A DNA stretch of 64,000 nt from Pterois miles (lineage: Eukaryota > Chordata > Actinopteri > Perciformes > Scorpaenidae), in the NCBI GenBank assembly GCA_947000775.1, contig CAMQGK010000637.1, positions 20,483,001 to 20,547,000 of the forward strand, given 5' to 3'. The position numbers and the translations under genes were made by a program. The notes below the pieces were generated by a model. That model ran no database searches. It was given only the letters and a program-made list of their open reading frames with translations, and was not told the origin of the DNA. Shown here in pieces: positions 10,231-21,966 of the stretch; the stretch's first letter is position 1, and every line of letters begins with the position of its first letter.

Positions 10231-11240
10231 TACCTTTCTCTCTTTATCTCTAGTATTACATTCTTTTATTTTTTACTAATTTAAAATCAATTTTACTTTT
10301 TTCATATATATATATTTACACCTTGTTGGAATGAAATATGGGAAACTTCAGATGTAAGCAAATGTAAAATTGTTAACTCCTGTAATATAGTATAAAAAAA
10401 GTTGTTGTTGTATAGAGAACTACATATCAACCCAAACACAGCCTTTCTCCCCTTTTTCATATCCAAATTGTTACTCCTGGGGTTCCTTTGTGGGGAAGTA
10501 ACTGAACAAATGAAGGGGAACACATGTAATCTCCAGCTATGTTGTCAGCATGCACCATTTGTGAAAATACTCTCTACAGTCAAGAGGAGAGGGGAAAGTG
10601 ACGGAGCTAAAGCTGGAGAAAGTATATTTCTAAATGGACCTCTGCGCTGTCAAACTGCCCCAGCCAGGCAGACAGAGACACAGGGACTCGGTAGATTTTG
10701 TCAGAAATTACAGGTTTCACCAATAATGTTTGACAGGCACTCATTGCCACTCAGCAGGCCGGTTGGGTTAATTATCTGTGAGGAGGAGCAGCTGTGGAGC
10801 CTCATTGTCCCCGATGAGGATCAGGTGTGTGGAGCCGACCCTCTGTTGCTGGTTTTAGCTGTGTGGAGGTGTATTGGTAGAAGTTACCACATGAACCCAT
10901 CTGCCTGATTTGCTCTTTGAGTTCAGTCTGTCTGGGTGGGATTGGTTTGTGTGCCCTGACTTCTCAGTTTTGACCTGGCAAATTATCCTGCTTGGTGGAC
11001 AGTGGTGTATTAGTTTACTATTCGAGTCCGCTGATCTAAATATCTTAGTGCAATTCTTTTATAGGCTCCGTTTTATTGGGTGCTTCCCCTCTACCTCTCA
11101 AATTGTACAGAAACATACAAGTACAGCACAAATGTAAATAATGGTCCCTCCATATTTTTGTATTTTTCCCCCAAAGCCCCCTCCCACCCAGCCCTCACTC
11201 ACTGCTCATGCAAAATGGACTGAGAACAAAAAACAAAGTA
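10231..11240. other. No gene recognised
   Basis: A 168-codon open frame (10402-10908, +) is present but has no recognisable domain, signal peptide or splice context. About 10590-10900 is non-repetitive and less AT-rich than its surroundings and could be conserved non-coding DNA; that is inference only. Confidence 0.4.
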
Positions 11241-11243
11241 AAT

Positions 11244-11277
<34 letters not shown>

Positions 11278-11303
11278 GAAGAAGAAGAAGAAGAAGAAGA
11301 AGA
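11244..11303. repeat. (AAT)n-(AAG)n microsatellite
   Basis: About eleven AAT units are followed directly by about nine AAG units. This accounts for the poly-Asn/poly-Lys open frame on one strand and the poly-Leu frame on the other; neither is a gene. Confidence 0.97.
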
Positions 11304-11775
11304 TAAAAACAATCAAATTCAACAAATAAGTTAGCCTTCTGGGATTAACTTTCCCACTCTCTGTTACCCTGGCGTACAGTAATGTTGGCACAAGACACTG
11401 CTGCTGCAACTTGTTTTTAAATACCAGCAACAGAAGCAATCTGTATCTCTCCCTGATCAAAGTTAGACATCCCAGATAAAAAAGGCCAGTCTGCATTCCA
11501 CTTGTGATAGTAGCATATTTCTGGTGGGTGCGGGTAGCGTTAAGAGATTATGAATAAGAGAGACTGACATGTCCATGTTCTTGTTATTTGATGTACGTAT
11601 GTGATGTGCAGGGTGCGGTGCATAGAGCTTTATAGTGAGTTTCAGTTCATTGTTGTCTGGTTGACAGTCACCACATCATTATCTGACACAGGCAGGGTTT
11701 AGGTCCAGGTTCAGACTTGTGATTAATGGCATTGCAAGGTCATGCAAGGTTCACAAGCATAATACTTAATGCTTT

Positions 11776-12040
11776 AATAGGTAGACAGTTTTTGGTGTCA
11801 TTGGGCACAAATTCCATAATAACCATATATAGAGCTTATTGTTGTTCACATAACACAAGGTTAGAGGTCGAGCGACCCCTTCGAAAATCACCTTTTTCCT
11901 TGCCAAAATTTAGCATAAACACGTTGTGTTATTTAGCGTTCTTCTTGACAATCTAGCTTGATGTGGTTGGTACCAATTTATTCCATAGGTTTTCTAGCAT
12001 CATATAAGCTTTAAAACCTGAGTATGCTACAGCCTCTGAA
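11776..12040 (+). repeat. Interspersed repeat family A, copy 3 (fragment)
   Basis: A diverged copy of family A, recognised by AGGTCGAGCGACCCCTTCGA, TTTTTCCTTGCCAAAATTTA and TGGTTGGTACCAATTTATTC in the usual order. The ends are not recognisable. It lies about 0.95 kb upstream of the UGT start codon. Confidence 0.7.
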
Positions 12041-12841
12041 CAAGTGAACAAGTAAAGGTGGCAGCGCCCTCAAGGAAAGGAGGAGTTTTAACTAGTATGA
12101 TTTGTTAAATTTAACAACCAGTGCAACAGTTACACTTCTAAAAGGTTTTGTGAGGCAAAGCAAGTTGTGACCGAGGTAATATTTCCAGGAATTACATTGC
12201 TTGTCTGATATTATCAACCCCCCTCCAAAGAGGAGGGTGTTGGTTTCCTATTACATCTGCCTTTGCACGCCATCTGTCTTTTCACAATGGCTGTAGGTAA
12301 ATATGTGCGTGTGACTAGAGAGTGGAAAAAAAACCACAGAGGTAAAATGAGGTCATATGCAATGCCCATTAACATGCATGTGTATGTTTTCCAGGGGGAG
12401 GGGAAAAGGAGAAGCCTAAGTACAGCAGACTTTGCACCTATCAGTAGGTAGTGCAAACTGCAAACATGCATATCTACCATGACTTGCAAGTCTTAAAGAC
12501 TGAAAATGAATTACAAACAGAAATTGCAATCAGCATGATGAAGAATAGCATGAGGAAAATGAGTTTTACTACTTGTTCCCCAAAAGATGCTCAACTCATT
12601 TCTGTTGATATCATATATCATCAGATAAACACACTGTTTTATGAATATTTATGATGTTATAATGGCTCTACTTCACATAGAAAAGCTGGCAAAAGTTGCA
12701 TTATGTCACTTGTAAATATGCTGTATGTGAACTAATTACACCAAGACATGAGAGGAAAAGCTTGTCGTGAGACGAAAATGAGCAAAGTCCATAAGTTAGT
12801 GATTATCTGGAGGCTGGGACTTGGGATCTCTACATAGTGGT

Positions 12842-12848
12842 TATATAA
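12842..12848 (+). promoter_or_regulatory. TATA box of the UGT1 gene
   Basis: TATATAA lies 147 bp upstream of the UGT start codon in otherwise mixed-composition sequence, a reasonable distance for a TATA-driven promoter with a 5' leader of roughly 110-120 bases. One GCGTG core (aryl-hydrocarbon-receptor type, minus strand) occurs near 12911, but its flanks do not fit the full consensus. Confidence 0.55.
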
Positions 12849-12994
12849 TAGCCTGTCTGCAACCGCAGCCCCAACTTCCTGACAGAGTTTAAACACACAC
12901 TCAGTCACTCTCACGCACACACATAAAGCTACCTCCCAACAACAGCTACCACGAGCTCTTACAACGAGCCAGCTTGCACTAGAGAGAAGAGGCA

Positions 12995-15900
12995 ATGAGC
13001 AGTGGGGTGTGGTTTCCTGCTCTGGGGCTGGCAGCCTGGCTGTGCTGCCTCAGTCTGGGGCCCGTTTATGGGGGAAAGGTGCTGGTTGCGCCTGTGGATG
13101 GGAGTCACTGGCTTAGCATGAAGATACTGGTGAAGGAGCTCAGCCGCAGGGGCCATGAGGTGTTGGTGCTGGTACCTGAACACAGCCTGTTGATCCACGG
13201 CTCGGACGGCTACAAGACCGAGATCTACCAAGTGCCCTACACCAAAGCTGAACTGGATGATAGATTGAATCAGCTGAAGGATGGAGTGTTCCTCAAGCCA
13301 CCAGAGATCACGGATATGTTTATCAATATAGAGCGTTTGGTTAACTATACTACAATGGAGGTGAAAGCCTGCGAGAATTTGCTGAACAACCAGCCTGTAA
13401 TGAGTCGACTGAGAGAAAAGGGCTTCGATCTTGTCATTACAGACCCCTTCCTCCCCTGCGGCTCCATCCTTTCTCATGTCTTATCCATTCCAGTTGTTTA
13501 TTTCCAGCGTGGGATAGCTTGTGAGCTGGATATGAAGGCTAACCAGTGCCCTTCTCCTCGCTCTTATGTTCCTGTGGCCTTCTCTGGCAATACAGACATC
13601 ATGACTTTCCCACAGAGAGTCAAAAACATGGCTATGTCTATAGTAGAGACCTACACGTGCGGATTAATGTATGCCCGCTTTGACGAAGCGGTCAGGAAAT
13701 ATGTAGGAGACAACATGACCTACAAGGACCTCCTTAGCCACGGTGCTATCTGGCTTTTCAGATACGACTTTGTTTTCGATTGGCCCAGACCTCTCATGCC
13801 AAATATGTTTTTCATTGGAGGTATCAATTGTGCAAAAAAAGCTCCTCTTCCAGCGGTGAGTATTCAAAGAATGCATGCCAGAGTAAACAAACATGCATCA
13901 CATCTGGATCCAGTCAAGGCAACATTACATAGACTGGGGTTGAGTCAAGTTAAAGCAAACCCCTTAAACGTTGATGTAATGAAAACTACACTGAAAACTG
14001 GAAAAAAAACACCAAGAAATAGTTTTATATTAACAATTAATCAGATGACAATGTAATATATGAAAGGGGTAGTGATGAGCCCATGGAGAATTATTACACA
14101 ACTCTGCAGCTGTTTTAGCCCAGTGTTAAGCTAAAGCTGCTCTGTGTCTGTCTGACATGCAACTAGATCATTGTTTATTGGTTAAATTAACTTCATTTAT
14201 GTGTTTGTTGTTTCTTGTGGCAACAATAAAGGATTGATGCAGCTTTAAATCTTAGTTTTTCCATGACTTAAAGGATCACGCATATTTGATTTGCTGTAGT
14301 ATGCGCTGAAGCCATCAGCAACTTTTCTGAATAATATTGGGTTTTTGTTTTGCAAACTTACTCTGATATAATAACTGGGAAAGAATCAGGGAATTTAACA
14401 TCTCTGCATTAGTGCGTGCAAAACAGTTCAGGAAACATAATATGGAGCCTTTCTCCTGTCTTTACTCAAGGGTGTGTTATTTCAATTAAAGAGCATGATT
14501 CAGTACTAATAAACAAATACACTAATAGAAGCTTGGAGGGCGAAGTACATAAATCCATTTAAAAGGTAACCGCTCATCCAGCCCGTTCGCACGAAAAGGC
14601 ATGTGAATGACACGATAATGCCCAAGGCATTTAGCGTGCAATAAGTACACCTTTCTTGATTTCCATGTGTCATTTGTACGCCTACATTGTACTACACTGT
14701 AAATGCATCTGTTTATAAATGCTACAGTAAACGTTAGTGATGGAGTAAAAAAACAAGAATGACCACTTATGGTGGGCGGGTCCAACAGACATCAGACTTT
14801 TAAGCAGGAGGCTGATGTTTGAGACCAACGTTTGGTTTTGTATGTTTCGTTAGTGACCATTTGTGACATGTTATTTTACATGTATTCTACTTAGTTTACA
14901 TACTTATTTTAAGGCTAACCATGGCATGTTTCCTAAACCTATAAGTCGTTTTGTTGCCTAAACTTAACTGCAGATGTTATCATAGTTTAAATCTTAACAT
15001 GAAATCAATGAGTAATGCTCTGAAATTGAAAGGCCACGCTCTTGTAAAAAGATAGTAGAAAGCTCTAACAGAACAGCTGTGTCAGAGTATAGCCAAGCAC
15101 CTTGTTTGCTTGTATTACTTTGTATTACATACAAAATAAAAATACATACATTTTGGGGACCTGCAAAATATTTCAACATCAAAGAACAAATAATAAAGAC
15201 TGTCATTCATAATCTTCTGTGGTACAAGAATGTACTTTCACCTTTGAACTGAATATGGAGATAGATATGTTTCACTGGTGCTGAAAAGGTTGTAAAGGCA
15301 GCTTTGATTGTTTATCATGATTTAACAACAGTTGGCTCACAACATGTGAACAAACAGGTTTGTCTGTTCTAATGGAAGTTTCAGTGAGTGAAATTTGAGC
15401 CAGGAAAAGCAGATTTGTGGACTATGGCCAGGTACAGCAAGAAAGGAAGCAAGGAGCCCTGTTGTGTTAACAGGAATCACATACTTGTGGGAACAGAACA
15501 TTCAGATGTATTAATCATTGTACTGATATGGTGAAGCCCATGTGATTTATGGAGTGAGGAAGGTGAATGACTGATTGAATCAAACTTGTCATGAGGTCAG
15601 CAACTGTTCTTTCGTTGACCTGATGATACTGATATATCAGGCAGAGAGCAACCATATGGGTCTTCCCTCCATGCTGCATGAAGTAAAGAGACTGGACTAA
15701 TCACACAGCGTCTCTAACTTCTATGAGAACTAGCAACTCTCAGTGTTTTACAGGAATTTCCACCACATACTAATTTGGTGGATCTGCCGAATTGAATAAA
15801 TTTCCTTCAGTATGTTTGAAAATAATGTATCAGGGCAGCTTTCAGATGGAAGTGATGTCATGGCTGCCCCCTGAAGTGAATAAGTTGGTGCATTTTGGTC

Positions 15901-18259
15901 ATTGCCCACTTGATCTCACTTTTCATTATGCCTGAGAACTAATCCTTGTGTCTTTTCCAACCTTCCCGCAGGACTTGGAGGAGTTTGTGAACGGCTCGGG
16001 AGATGACGGCTTTATCGTCTTTACGCTGGGCTCTATTGTGTCCAGCATGCCTGAGAAGAAAGCTAAACAGTTTATTGATGCCTTTCGGCAAATTCCTCAA
16101 AGGGTAACAACAACCATAACAGATTCAGTCATTTTAGTTAGATTCTATCCAATAATTTATACCAGTTTATACAAAAAAAAACCCTCTACTGATTTCTTTT
16201 ATTCAACAGCTATTTATTCTGTTTAAACAAAACACAAGTTTCTAACTATACAAGCAAACACTGACACATTAGGCAATGTTTTTCACACGCAGCATACAGT
16301 GTATGCTAAAGCCCTGAGCAGTTTAAACCATTAGACATTGTCCCCTGCTTTGTCTTGTTGTAAACATACCAATCTCTCAGTTAATTACTGGTTCCCAACC
16401 TGGGGGTCTCGACCCCTTCTAGGGGTCACAGAAGCTTAAGGGCAGGTCGCAAGGCCTTCTTGATTTCAAGACAAGATTTTTAAATACATGCCGATATCTC
16501 ATTTCATTCACGAAATAAAATTGTTATTTCTAAAGTTTGGATTATTATTTTAAATATAAACTGGATAAGGGCACAGTGTAGGCCTGGACACAAGTTATAT
16601 TGATGGAGCCTTCCTTCTCTGCTAAACTGTAAAGTACGCTGTTAAAACAACCAAAGAGCTAGAACAATGGCCAAGTGTCAGGGAGGAGAAAACTCTGCAT
16701 TTGTCAAAAATAAAGCCTATTAATTGTTGATTGTTGAAAATGTAAAAAAAAGGAAAATACACAATACAGAGAATTGTATTTATAGTTCCTTGAAATGACA
16801 TCTGTGATGCAATAGTCACAGGAAATAATCTGCTTCTGTACTGTTATTGTAATGCATTGACTATAATATGAAAAATCCATAACATGTGTCACGTAGTCGG
16901 GGTCGTCAGTTAACTCAGTCATAGAAAAGGTTGGGAACCAGTGCATTACATGAACAGTTAGGATGTCACATGTTAAAAATGAAGAAGTGTTATTTCTGTT
17001 TCAGGTTGTGTGGAGATACACTGAGGTTGTACCTGAAGATTTACCCAAGAACGTGAGACTTATGAAGTGGTTACCTCAGAATGATCTCCTAGGTGTGTTT
17101 AGTTTTAGTATGTTTTACCTGCATTTGCTGTGTGATGGACTGGACCTGTAACTGTGTCTGTTTCTCCTCAGCCCATCCCAAAGCTAAAGCCTTCATCACT
17201 CATGGAGGAACCCACAGTGTCTACGAGGGCATCTGTAACGCTGTACCCATGTTGATGTTTCCACTGTTTGGGGACCAGCTGGATAACGTACATCGCATGG
17301 TGACCCGCGGTGTTGCAGAGTCACTCAGAATTTATGATATGACGAGTGAAAGCCTTCTGACTGCACTTAATAAAATCATCCATGACAAAAGGTAAGCTAA
17401 GCAGATGTTAATTTGAATTGTGGCCGATGTGTATGTGACTGTGACTGTGTGACTGTGAAGTCTGTGTGCTGGTATGGTGCAGCCCACTGTTTCCCATAGA
17501 CCCGCCACAATTTCATTTTTTAAAGATCTGTTTCCATTATTAATATACACTTTTTCACCACCGTACTGGACTATATTAATGCATGCACGCTACACTGAAA
17601 ATGTGAAGGTGTTTGGAAATGAATGACTACTGCTGCACAATTATAGTTACTTTATGTGATCAATGTCCCTCCACTCTATAGATGAGAAATCCATAGCAGA
17701 GGCTTTCTTCCTGTATAGTTCATACTTTACACATTTCATAACGCAGGCAGCTTCATAAATACTTCCTTAAAATAATTACTTAAATGTTTTTTGTATGTAT
17801 CCTACTGTACTTGTTAATCATTTTAATTTTAACATCTGTTGTATTTATATTCTTTTATTTACTGAACATTTATTTGTCATGGTGCATTTAATAACCTGTA
17901 TTTCAAATGGTTATCAATTTAATATTGCTGCAATGACATTATGAAAACTGGAGATTATTTTGTGTTATCTCTCCAGTTACAAAGAGAAGATTGTGGAGCT
18001 GTCTCAGATACACCTGGACCGTCCTGTTGAGCCTTTGGACCTATCTGTTTTCTGGACCGAGTTCGTCATGAGGCACAAAGGAGCCGAACACTTAAGAGTA
18101 GCTGCCCACGACTTAAACTGGATTCAGTACCATAGCCTGGATGTCATTGGCTTTCTTCTCATCATTCTCCTTACCACCCTGTGGGTGACTCTCAAATGCT
18201 GCTTGTTCTGCACTCGCAAGTGTTGCGGGAAGGGGACTCGAAAGACTAAGAAAGAGTAG
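12995..18259 (+). CDS. ugt1a: UDP-glucuronosyltransferase, UGT1 family (5 exons, 527 aa)
   Basis: ER membrane enzyme that transfers glucuronic acid from UDP-glucuronate to lipophilic acceptors such as bilirubin, steroids and xenobiotics. Exons: 12995-13855, 15972-16103, 17005-17092, 17172-17391, 17977-18259; all junctions are GT-AG and in frame. Exon sizes 132, 88 and 220 are those I expect for exons 2-4 of UGT1A genes. Residues 1-26 form a signal peptide. The acceptor-binding N-terminal half carries the catalytic pair His38 (DGSHW) and Asp150 (ITDPF). The UGT signature runs from WLPQND (353-358) to FGDQLDN, with the sugar-contacting Asp-Gln at 395-396. N-glycosylation sequons include N117 and N294. 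A transmembrane helix near 490-511 is followed by a short cytosolic tail ending KTKKE, a KxKxx-type ER retrieval signal. Exon 1 encodes the whole acceptor half, as in UGT1 clusters, but only one first exon is visible here. Confidence 0.95.
14060..15970. other. UGT1 intron 1, no further exon seen
   Basis: The first intron is about 2.1 kb long (13856-15971). I looked for alternative UGT first exons and found none. The sequence is AT-rich and mostly unique, and the open frames here are short and unlike known proteins. The exon 1 frame runs about 200 bp into the intron before a stop. Confidence 0.6.
16387..16942. mobile_element. hAT-like MITE in UGT1 intron 2
   Basis: A perfect 14-bp terminal inverted repeat, ACTGGTTCCCAACC / GGTTGGGAACCAGT, bounds about 556 bp of non-coding DNA. 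The left end continues with a GGGGTC-rich hairpin. The TIR sequence resembles hAT (Charlie-type) ends, but I could not find a clear 8-bp target-site duplication. Its right end lies 62 bp before exon 3 of the UGT gene. Confidence 0.7.
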
Positions 18260-18373
18260 TTTCTCTAATGCAACAGGCGCTATACTTTCTGTAATGAAGT
18301 AAACAATTGAGGCTGAAACACTGCAATGAGATTTCAGACTAGTGTGCTATACGTGTGTGTAATGTGGCTGTAC

Positions 18374-18890
18374 CATAGATTGTATATAAAGATAGACGAC
18401 ATGACAGCTCCCCAAAAGTGAAGCCAAAACATGATGATCGCCCCCTGGTGGCTGGCTGCAGTATAGGTTATAAATCCTACCTCCCCTATGTTAGCAAATG
18501 GGCCATGGGCCAAACTTAAAAGTCTGATAAACTTATCAAAAGATGGTTTCTGTCACTTTAAGTTAATTCTTATCATGCTGATGTATGTTCAAGTGTTTCT
18601 TTTACTGATAAGTTTGGTTTTAATTAGTTATTGGATGCTATAAAAAGGGGGTGAGACGTCATGATTGGCTACTGTGAGTCTCTCTCGCTGACAAGCTGCG
18701 GCTGTGGTTGGTTCGGCCAGATGACCACAATACCGCGGTTCCACCGCATGATCACTATTGCGGAGACTCTGGCTGCAGATAATGTCACAATCTCAAGATG
18801 GCAGCTCCCGTATCTGGGATACTTTGGCTTCACTTCTGTGCAGAGGGAGGAAGTGAAGACATGTCGTCCATCTATAAAAACAGTTTACTG
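18374..18890. mobile_element. MITE with long imperfect inverted ends, in the UGT1 3' region
   Basis: The left end (ATTGTATATAAAGATAGACG, then ACATGACAGC...AAGTGAAGCCAAAAC) matches the reverse complement of the right end (GGCTTCACTT...ACATGTCGTCCATCTATAAA) with one small indel. It starts about 115 bp after the UGT stop codon, so the 3' untranslated region probably includes it. No transposase frame is visible. Confidence 0.7.
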
Positions 18891-18949
18891 TGTGTCTGTG
18901 TGTATGTGGGTGTGTATTACACACGTTGTTGGGACATGAATCTGTTTGT

Positions 18950-19126
18950 ACAGTCACATTGTGGGGACTTTCCCTCCTTCTGGGGACAAAATACACATCA
19001 TCACAATGTAAAACATTATAAATTAGGGTGAGGACTTGGTTTTGGGTTAGGGTAAGAGTTGATTAGCACGGTAAGGGTAAGTTTCCAGGAAATTAATGTA
19101 TTGTCACCAGAAGTCACAGAAACACG

Positions 19127-19206
<80 letters not shown>
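18950..19206. repeat. GGGTTAGGGT-containing repeat and (TG)39 microsatellite
   Basis: 18950-19128 contains a fish interspersed-repeat motif (GTGGGGACTTTCCCTCCTTC, then TTTTGGGTTAGGGTAAGAG). It is followed by 39 uninterrupted TG units at 19129-19206. An AATAAA at about 19291 could serve as a distal UGT poly(A) signal. Confidence 0.8.
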
Positions 19207-19207
<1 letters not shown>

Positions 19208-19899
19208 ACTACACTGTCTTTAATCCATGTGGCACACACTACCAGCAATGATGGAGTGAAGCCATCCTCTGGAAAACAAACGTCCAAACAAATAAAATAT
19301 AGATTTTAAACTCTGTCATGGATTTATTTGTAATGTAGTTGTGGGGGAAATGGTTTAACTGGATGCAGATGTTAACTTTGGTTATTTAGTGGGTAGAATA
19401 ATTTATTGACATATAGCTAACAGTAGCCAATAGATTTATGTTTGCATTGTTTTACTGAATTGTCCCTCTTGTCAGCAAGCTAACAACACAGAGAATACTG
19501 ATCTTCCGTAGACTGTCGAAGTGGACGTAGTCACCCATTGGTTTGTCACCATCTTGGTTATTTGCAACCACAGTTGACATAAGAGGGTGGAGCTAAGTAC
19601 AACTTTTAATTAAATTCTATTAAATTAAATTAGTTTTTTTATTCAATATTTTTTTATTATAAAAAACAAACCGTAGCAAGACTGGCATAGTCCTGATAAA
19701 TCCATATATTTAAGCAACATACCAATCTAAAGCTGACTGTCAGTAAGTACTTCAAATTAAAATAATGAACTTGTTGCTGTGTGTCACAATCATATCAGTC
19801 TCTATTGGCCCAAAATTAACATGGGTGGGAGTAATGGACACAATATGCATGTTTGATTGGTGCAAATGATCAGCATCTGTAGCACAGTTTTATAATTTA

Positions 19900-19996
19900 T
19901 AGTTATTTATAGGCTTGATTATGTTGCAAACCCCCTGACAGAGTGCCATGGTCCCCTGGGGGGGTCCCTGGACCCCACTTTGAGAATCACTAGTGT
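19900..19996. repeat. Fragment of a hAT-like repeat end
   Basis: The stretch GGTCCCTGGACCCCACTTTG followed by AGAATCACTAGTG resembles the inverted end of a hAT-type non-autonomous element. The opposite end was not found, so only a fragment is called. The surrounding 19210-20370 shows no gene. Confidence 0.4.
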
Positions 19997-20376
19997 AGGT
20001 TGTATGAAGACTGGGCTAATTTTCTTCTCTATTACTCCATCTAGTGGTCTACAGACACAATAGCATTATGCTGTAGAAGTCTTACCAGCTTTTTTGAAAA
20101 GCCAAGTATCTCCTCTTTTTTGTTTGTATTTAATAATATGAGCACCATGATAGTACATCAGAGGGACATGTCTGATTAACCCTTCACACACAGCCATCTT
20201 GTTGCCAAGTACTGTATATCATGAACCCACTCTGGCATTTTATGCTTATTTTCTTGCTGTTGGGGGAAGAAAGTGAAATAAAGTAATGACTTATATTAAC
20301 ATCTTAAATTGAATTACCCCAGTTATCACACCAAGGTCCAGCAATCCACAGAGTGTCTGAGGGCAATATAATCCTG

Positions 20377-20435
20377 CAAAGATAAGATAAGATATAAGAT
20401 ATTCCTTTTAAGATTAGATAAGATAAGATAAGAAA
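20377..20435 (-). mobile_element. L2-type LINE tail remnant with (GATAA)n
   Basis: Repeated GATAA units on the plus strand (TTATC on the minus strand) flank GATATTCCTTTTAAG, which matches the end of L2-type copies seen better at 37489 and 53520. Only the extreme 3' end is left. Confidence 0.55.
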
Positions 20436-20884
20436 CACCTCCAGCAGACAAGTGCTGAGCTTATCAGCTTCAGTACAGTGCTTCAAAACAATCAGTCTGC
20501 TCTTAAAATTTATACTTGAGCTGACAGGCATGTCTATCTTTTGAGAAACCAACAAATACATTTTGGAGAAAATACAGAAGAGATAGGAACCACATCACTA
20601 TTTATGTGCGTGTAGTTCAGTGTGTGAGGCATGACTACCTTTGTACACATTCTGGTTACTGTGGTCTTCATACACAGTTTTCCACTCAACCATTTTACAT
20701 TAGCTCTCTTCCTTTAAAGTAAGTGTAGCCAATGATGAATAGCAAGCAGCTAAGAATCAGTTTATTTGTGACAGTAAATATGAACATTTCTGATTTGGCA
20801 GCATGAAATAAAAACCTTGACATGTCTTCAAAATTCATGTAGAGGCACAAGGAGACTCACAGATACAGATATAGATACAAAGGA

Positions 20885-21190
20885 AAGGAAATTTTGGAGT
20901 TTGCATGTTGTCCCCGTGTTAGCGTGGGTTTTCTCCGTGTACTCCGGCTTCCTCCCACAGTCCAAAGACATGCTGTTTCGGTTAACTGATGACTCTAGAT
21001 TGCCCGTAGGTGTGGATGTGAGCGTGAATGGTTGTCTGTCTATATGTTGTCTGTCTCTATGTGCCCTGCGATGGACTGGTGACCTGTCCAGGGTGAACCC
21101 CGCCTTCGCCAAATACCAGCTGGGATCGGCTCCAGCCCCCCCGCGACCCGGGATACGCGGGATAAGCGGTTGAAGATGGATGGATGGATG
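20885..21190 (+). mobile_element. Retroposon 3' segment with (GGAT)n tail, copy 1
   Basis: The sequence TTTGCATGTTGTCCCCGTGT, then CTCCCACAGTCCAAAGACAT, GATGGACTGGTGACCTGTCC, a GC-rich CCCCGCGACCC block and a terminal GGAT tract is a very common fish retroposon pattern. The tail repeat is of the Rex3/RTE type. An inverted second copy lies at 21582-21953. Open frames in both directions across the pair are accidental. Confidence 0.8.
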
Positions 21191-21192
21191 TA

Positions 21193-21480
21193 AAGGAAAT
21201 CTTTATCATCCTGGGGGGCAATTTGTTGTACAGTCAGCAGTATCACACAGCCATCAAACAAGACAATAAACACAATAAATAGCCTATTAAAGGCAATAAA
21301 TACAAAAGGCTTACAACATACAAAATTACAGGGCATTGTTTAGGAAACTAATAGCAGCCAGAACAGAAGTATTTCTAAGCCTGTTGGTCCTACATGTTGA
21401 AAGACTGTATCTGTGGCCTAACAGGAGCAACCTGAACTGGACAGGGGATGGCTGAGATCAGCTTGGACTGACTGAGCCCT
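21193..21480 (-). repeat. Probable LINE fragment
   Basis: Reads like the antisense of a LINE 3' region (CTTTATCATCCTGGGGGGCA at the start, a run of AATAAAC-like motifs, then CTAAGCCTGTTGGTCCT). I infer the class from similarity of style to L2-type tails; no reverse-transcriptase frame remains. Confidence 0.4.
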
Positions 21481-21570
21481 CTTCAAAGTCCTACTTTGGA
21501 ACGATATAGATACCGAAACGGTGACGTGCTACATATTTAGAATTACTGATGAATTAATGTATGTGTGCAA

Positions 21571-21966
21571 ACCGGTTTTATCCATCCATCCATCCATCCA
21601 TCCATCGTCAACCGCATATCCCGTTAGGGGTCGCGGGGGGGGCTGGAGACGATCCCAACTGGCATTTGGCGAAGGCGAGGTACACCCTGGACAGGTCGCC
21701 AGTCCATCGCAGGGCACATAGAGACAGACAACCATTCACGGTCACATTCACACCTACGGGCAATTCAGAGTCATCAATTAACCTAAACAGCATGTCTTTG
21801 GACTGTGGGAGGAAGCCGGAGTACCTGGAGAAAACCCACGCTGACACAGGGAGAACATGCAAACTCCACACAGAAGAGTCCCAAGCCCGAATCGAACCTG
21901 CGACCCTCTTGCTGTGAGGCAACAGCGCTAACCACTGCACCACCGTGCAGCCCACCAGTTTTATCC
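21571..21966 (-). mobile_element. Retroposon copy 2 (minus strand) with target-site duplication
   Basis: Inverted relative to 20885-21190 and longer at its 5' end. It is flanked by ACCGGTTTTATCC (21571-21583) and ACCAGTTTTATCC (21954-21966), a 13-bp target-site duplication with one mismatch. The ATCC tail is at the left, and the 5' end at the right begins in sequence reading like a tRNA-derived head (GAATCGAACCTGCGACC in antisense). It therefore looks like a complete SINE with a Rex3/RTE-type tail. It ends about 180 bp before the protease start codon. Confidence 0.8.

Noticed and set aside
10402..10908. 168-codon open frame on the plus strand, among the longest non-genic frames
   Set aside because: No domain, no repeat or signal features, no splice or promoter context. 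Length alone is not enough in 64 kb scanned in six frames.
12959..13477. 172-codon minus-strand frame opposite UGT exon 1
   Set aside because: Shadow of the real UGT coding strand.
19021..19080. GGGTTAGGGTAAG wording as an interstitial telomere repeat
   Set aside because: Only one or two TTAGGG-like units, embedded in a known style of fish interspersed repeat.
20377..20435. GATAA-type short repeats as a possible CRISPR-like array
   Set aside because: No spacers of regular size, and the genome is eukaryotic; it is an L2 tail microsatellite.
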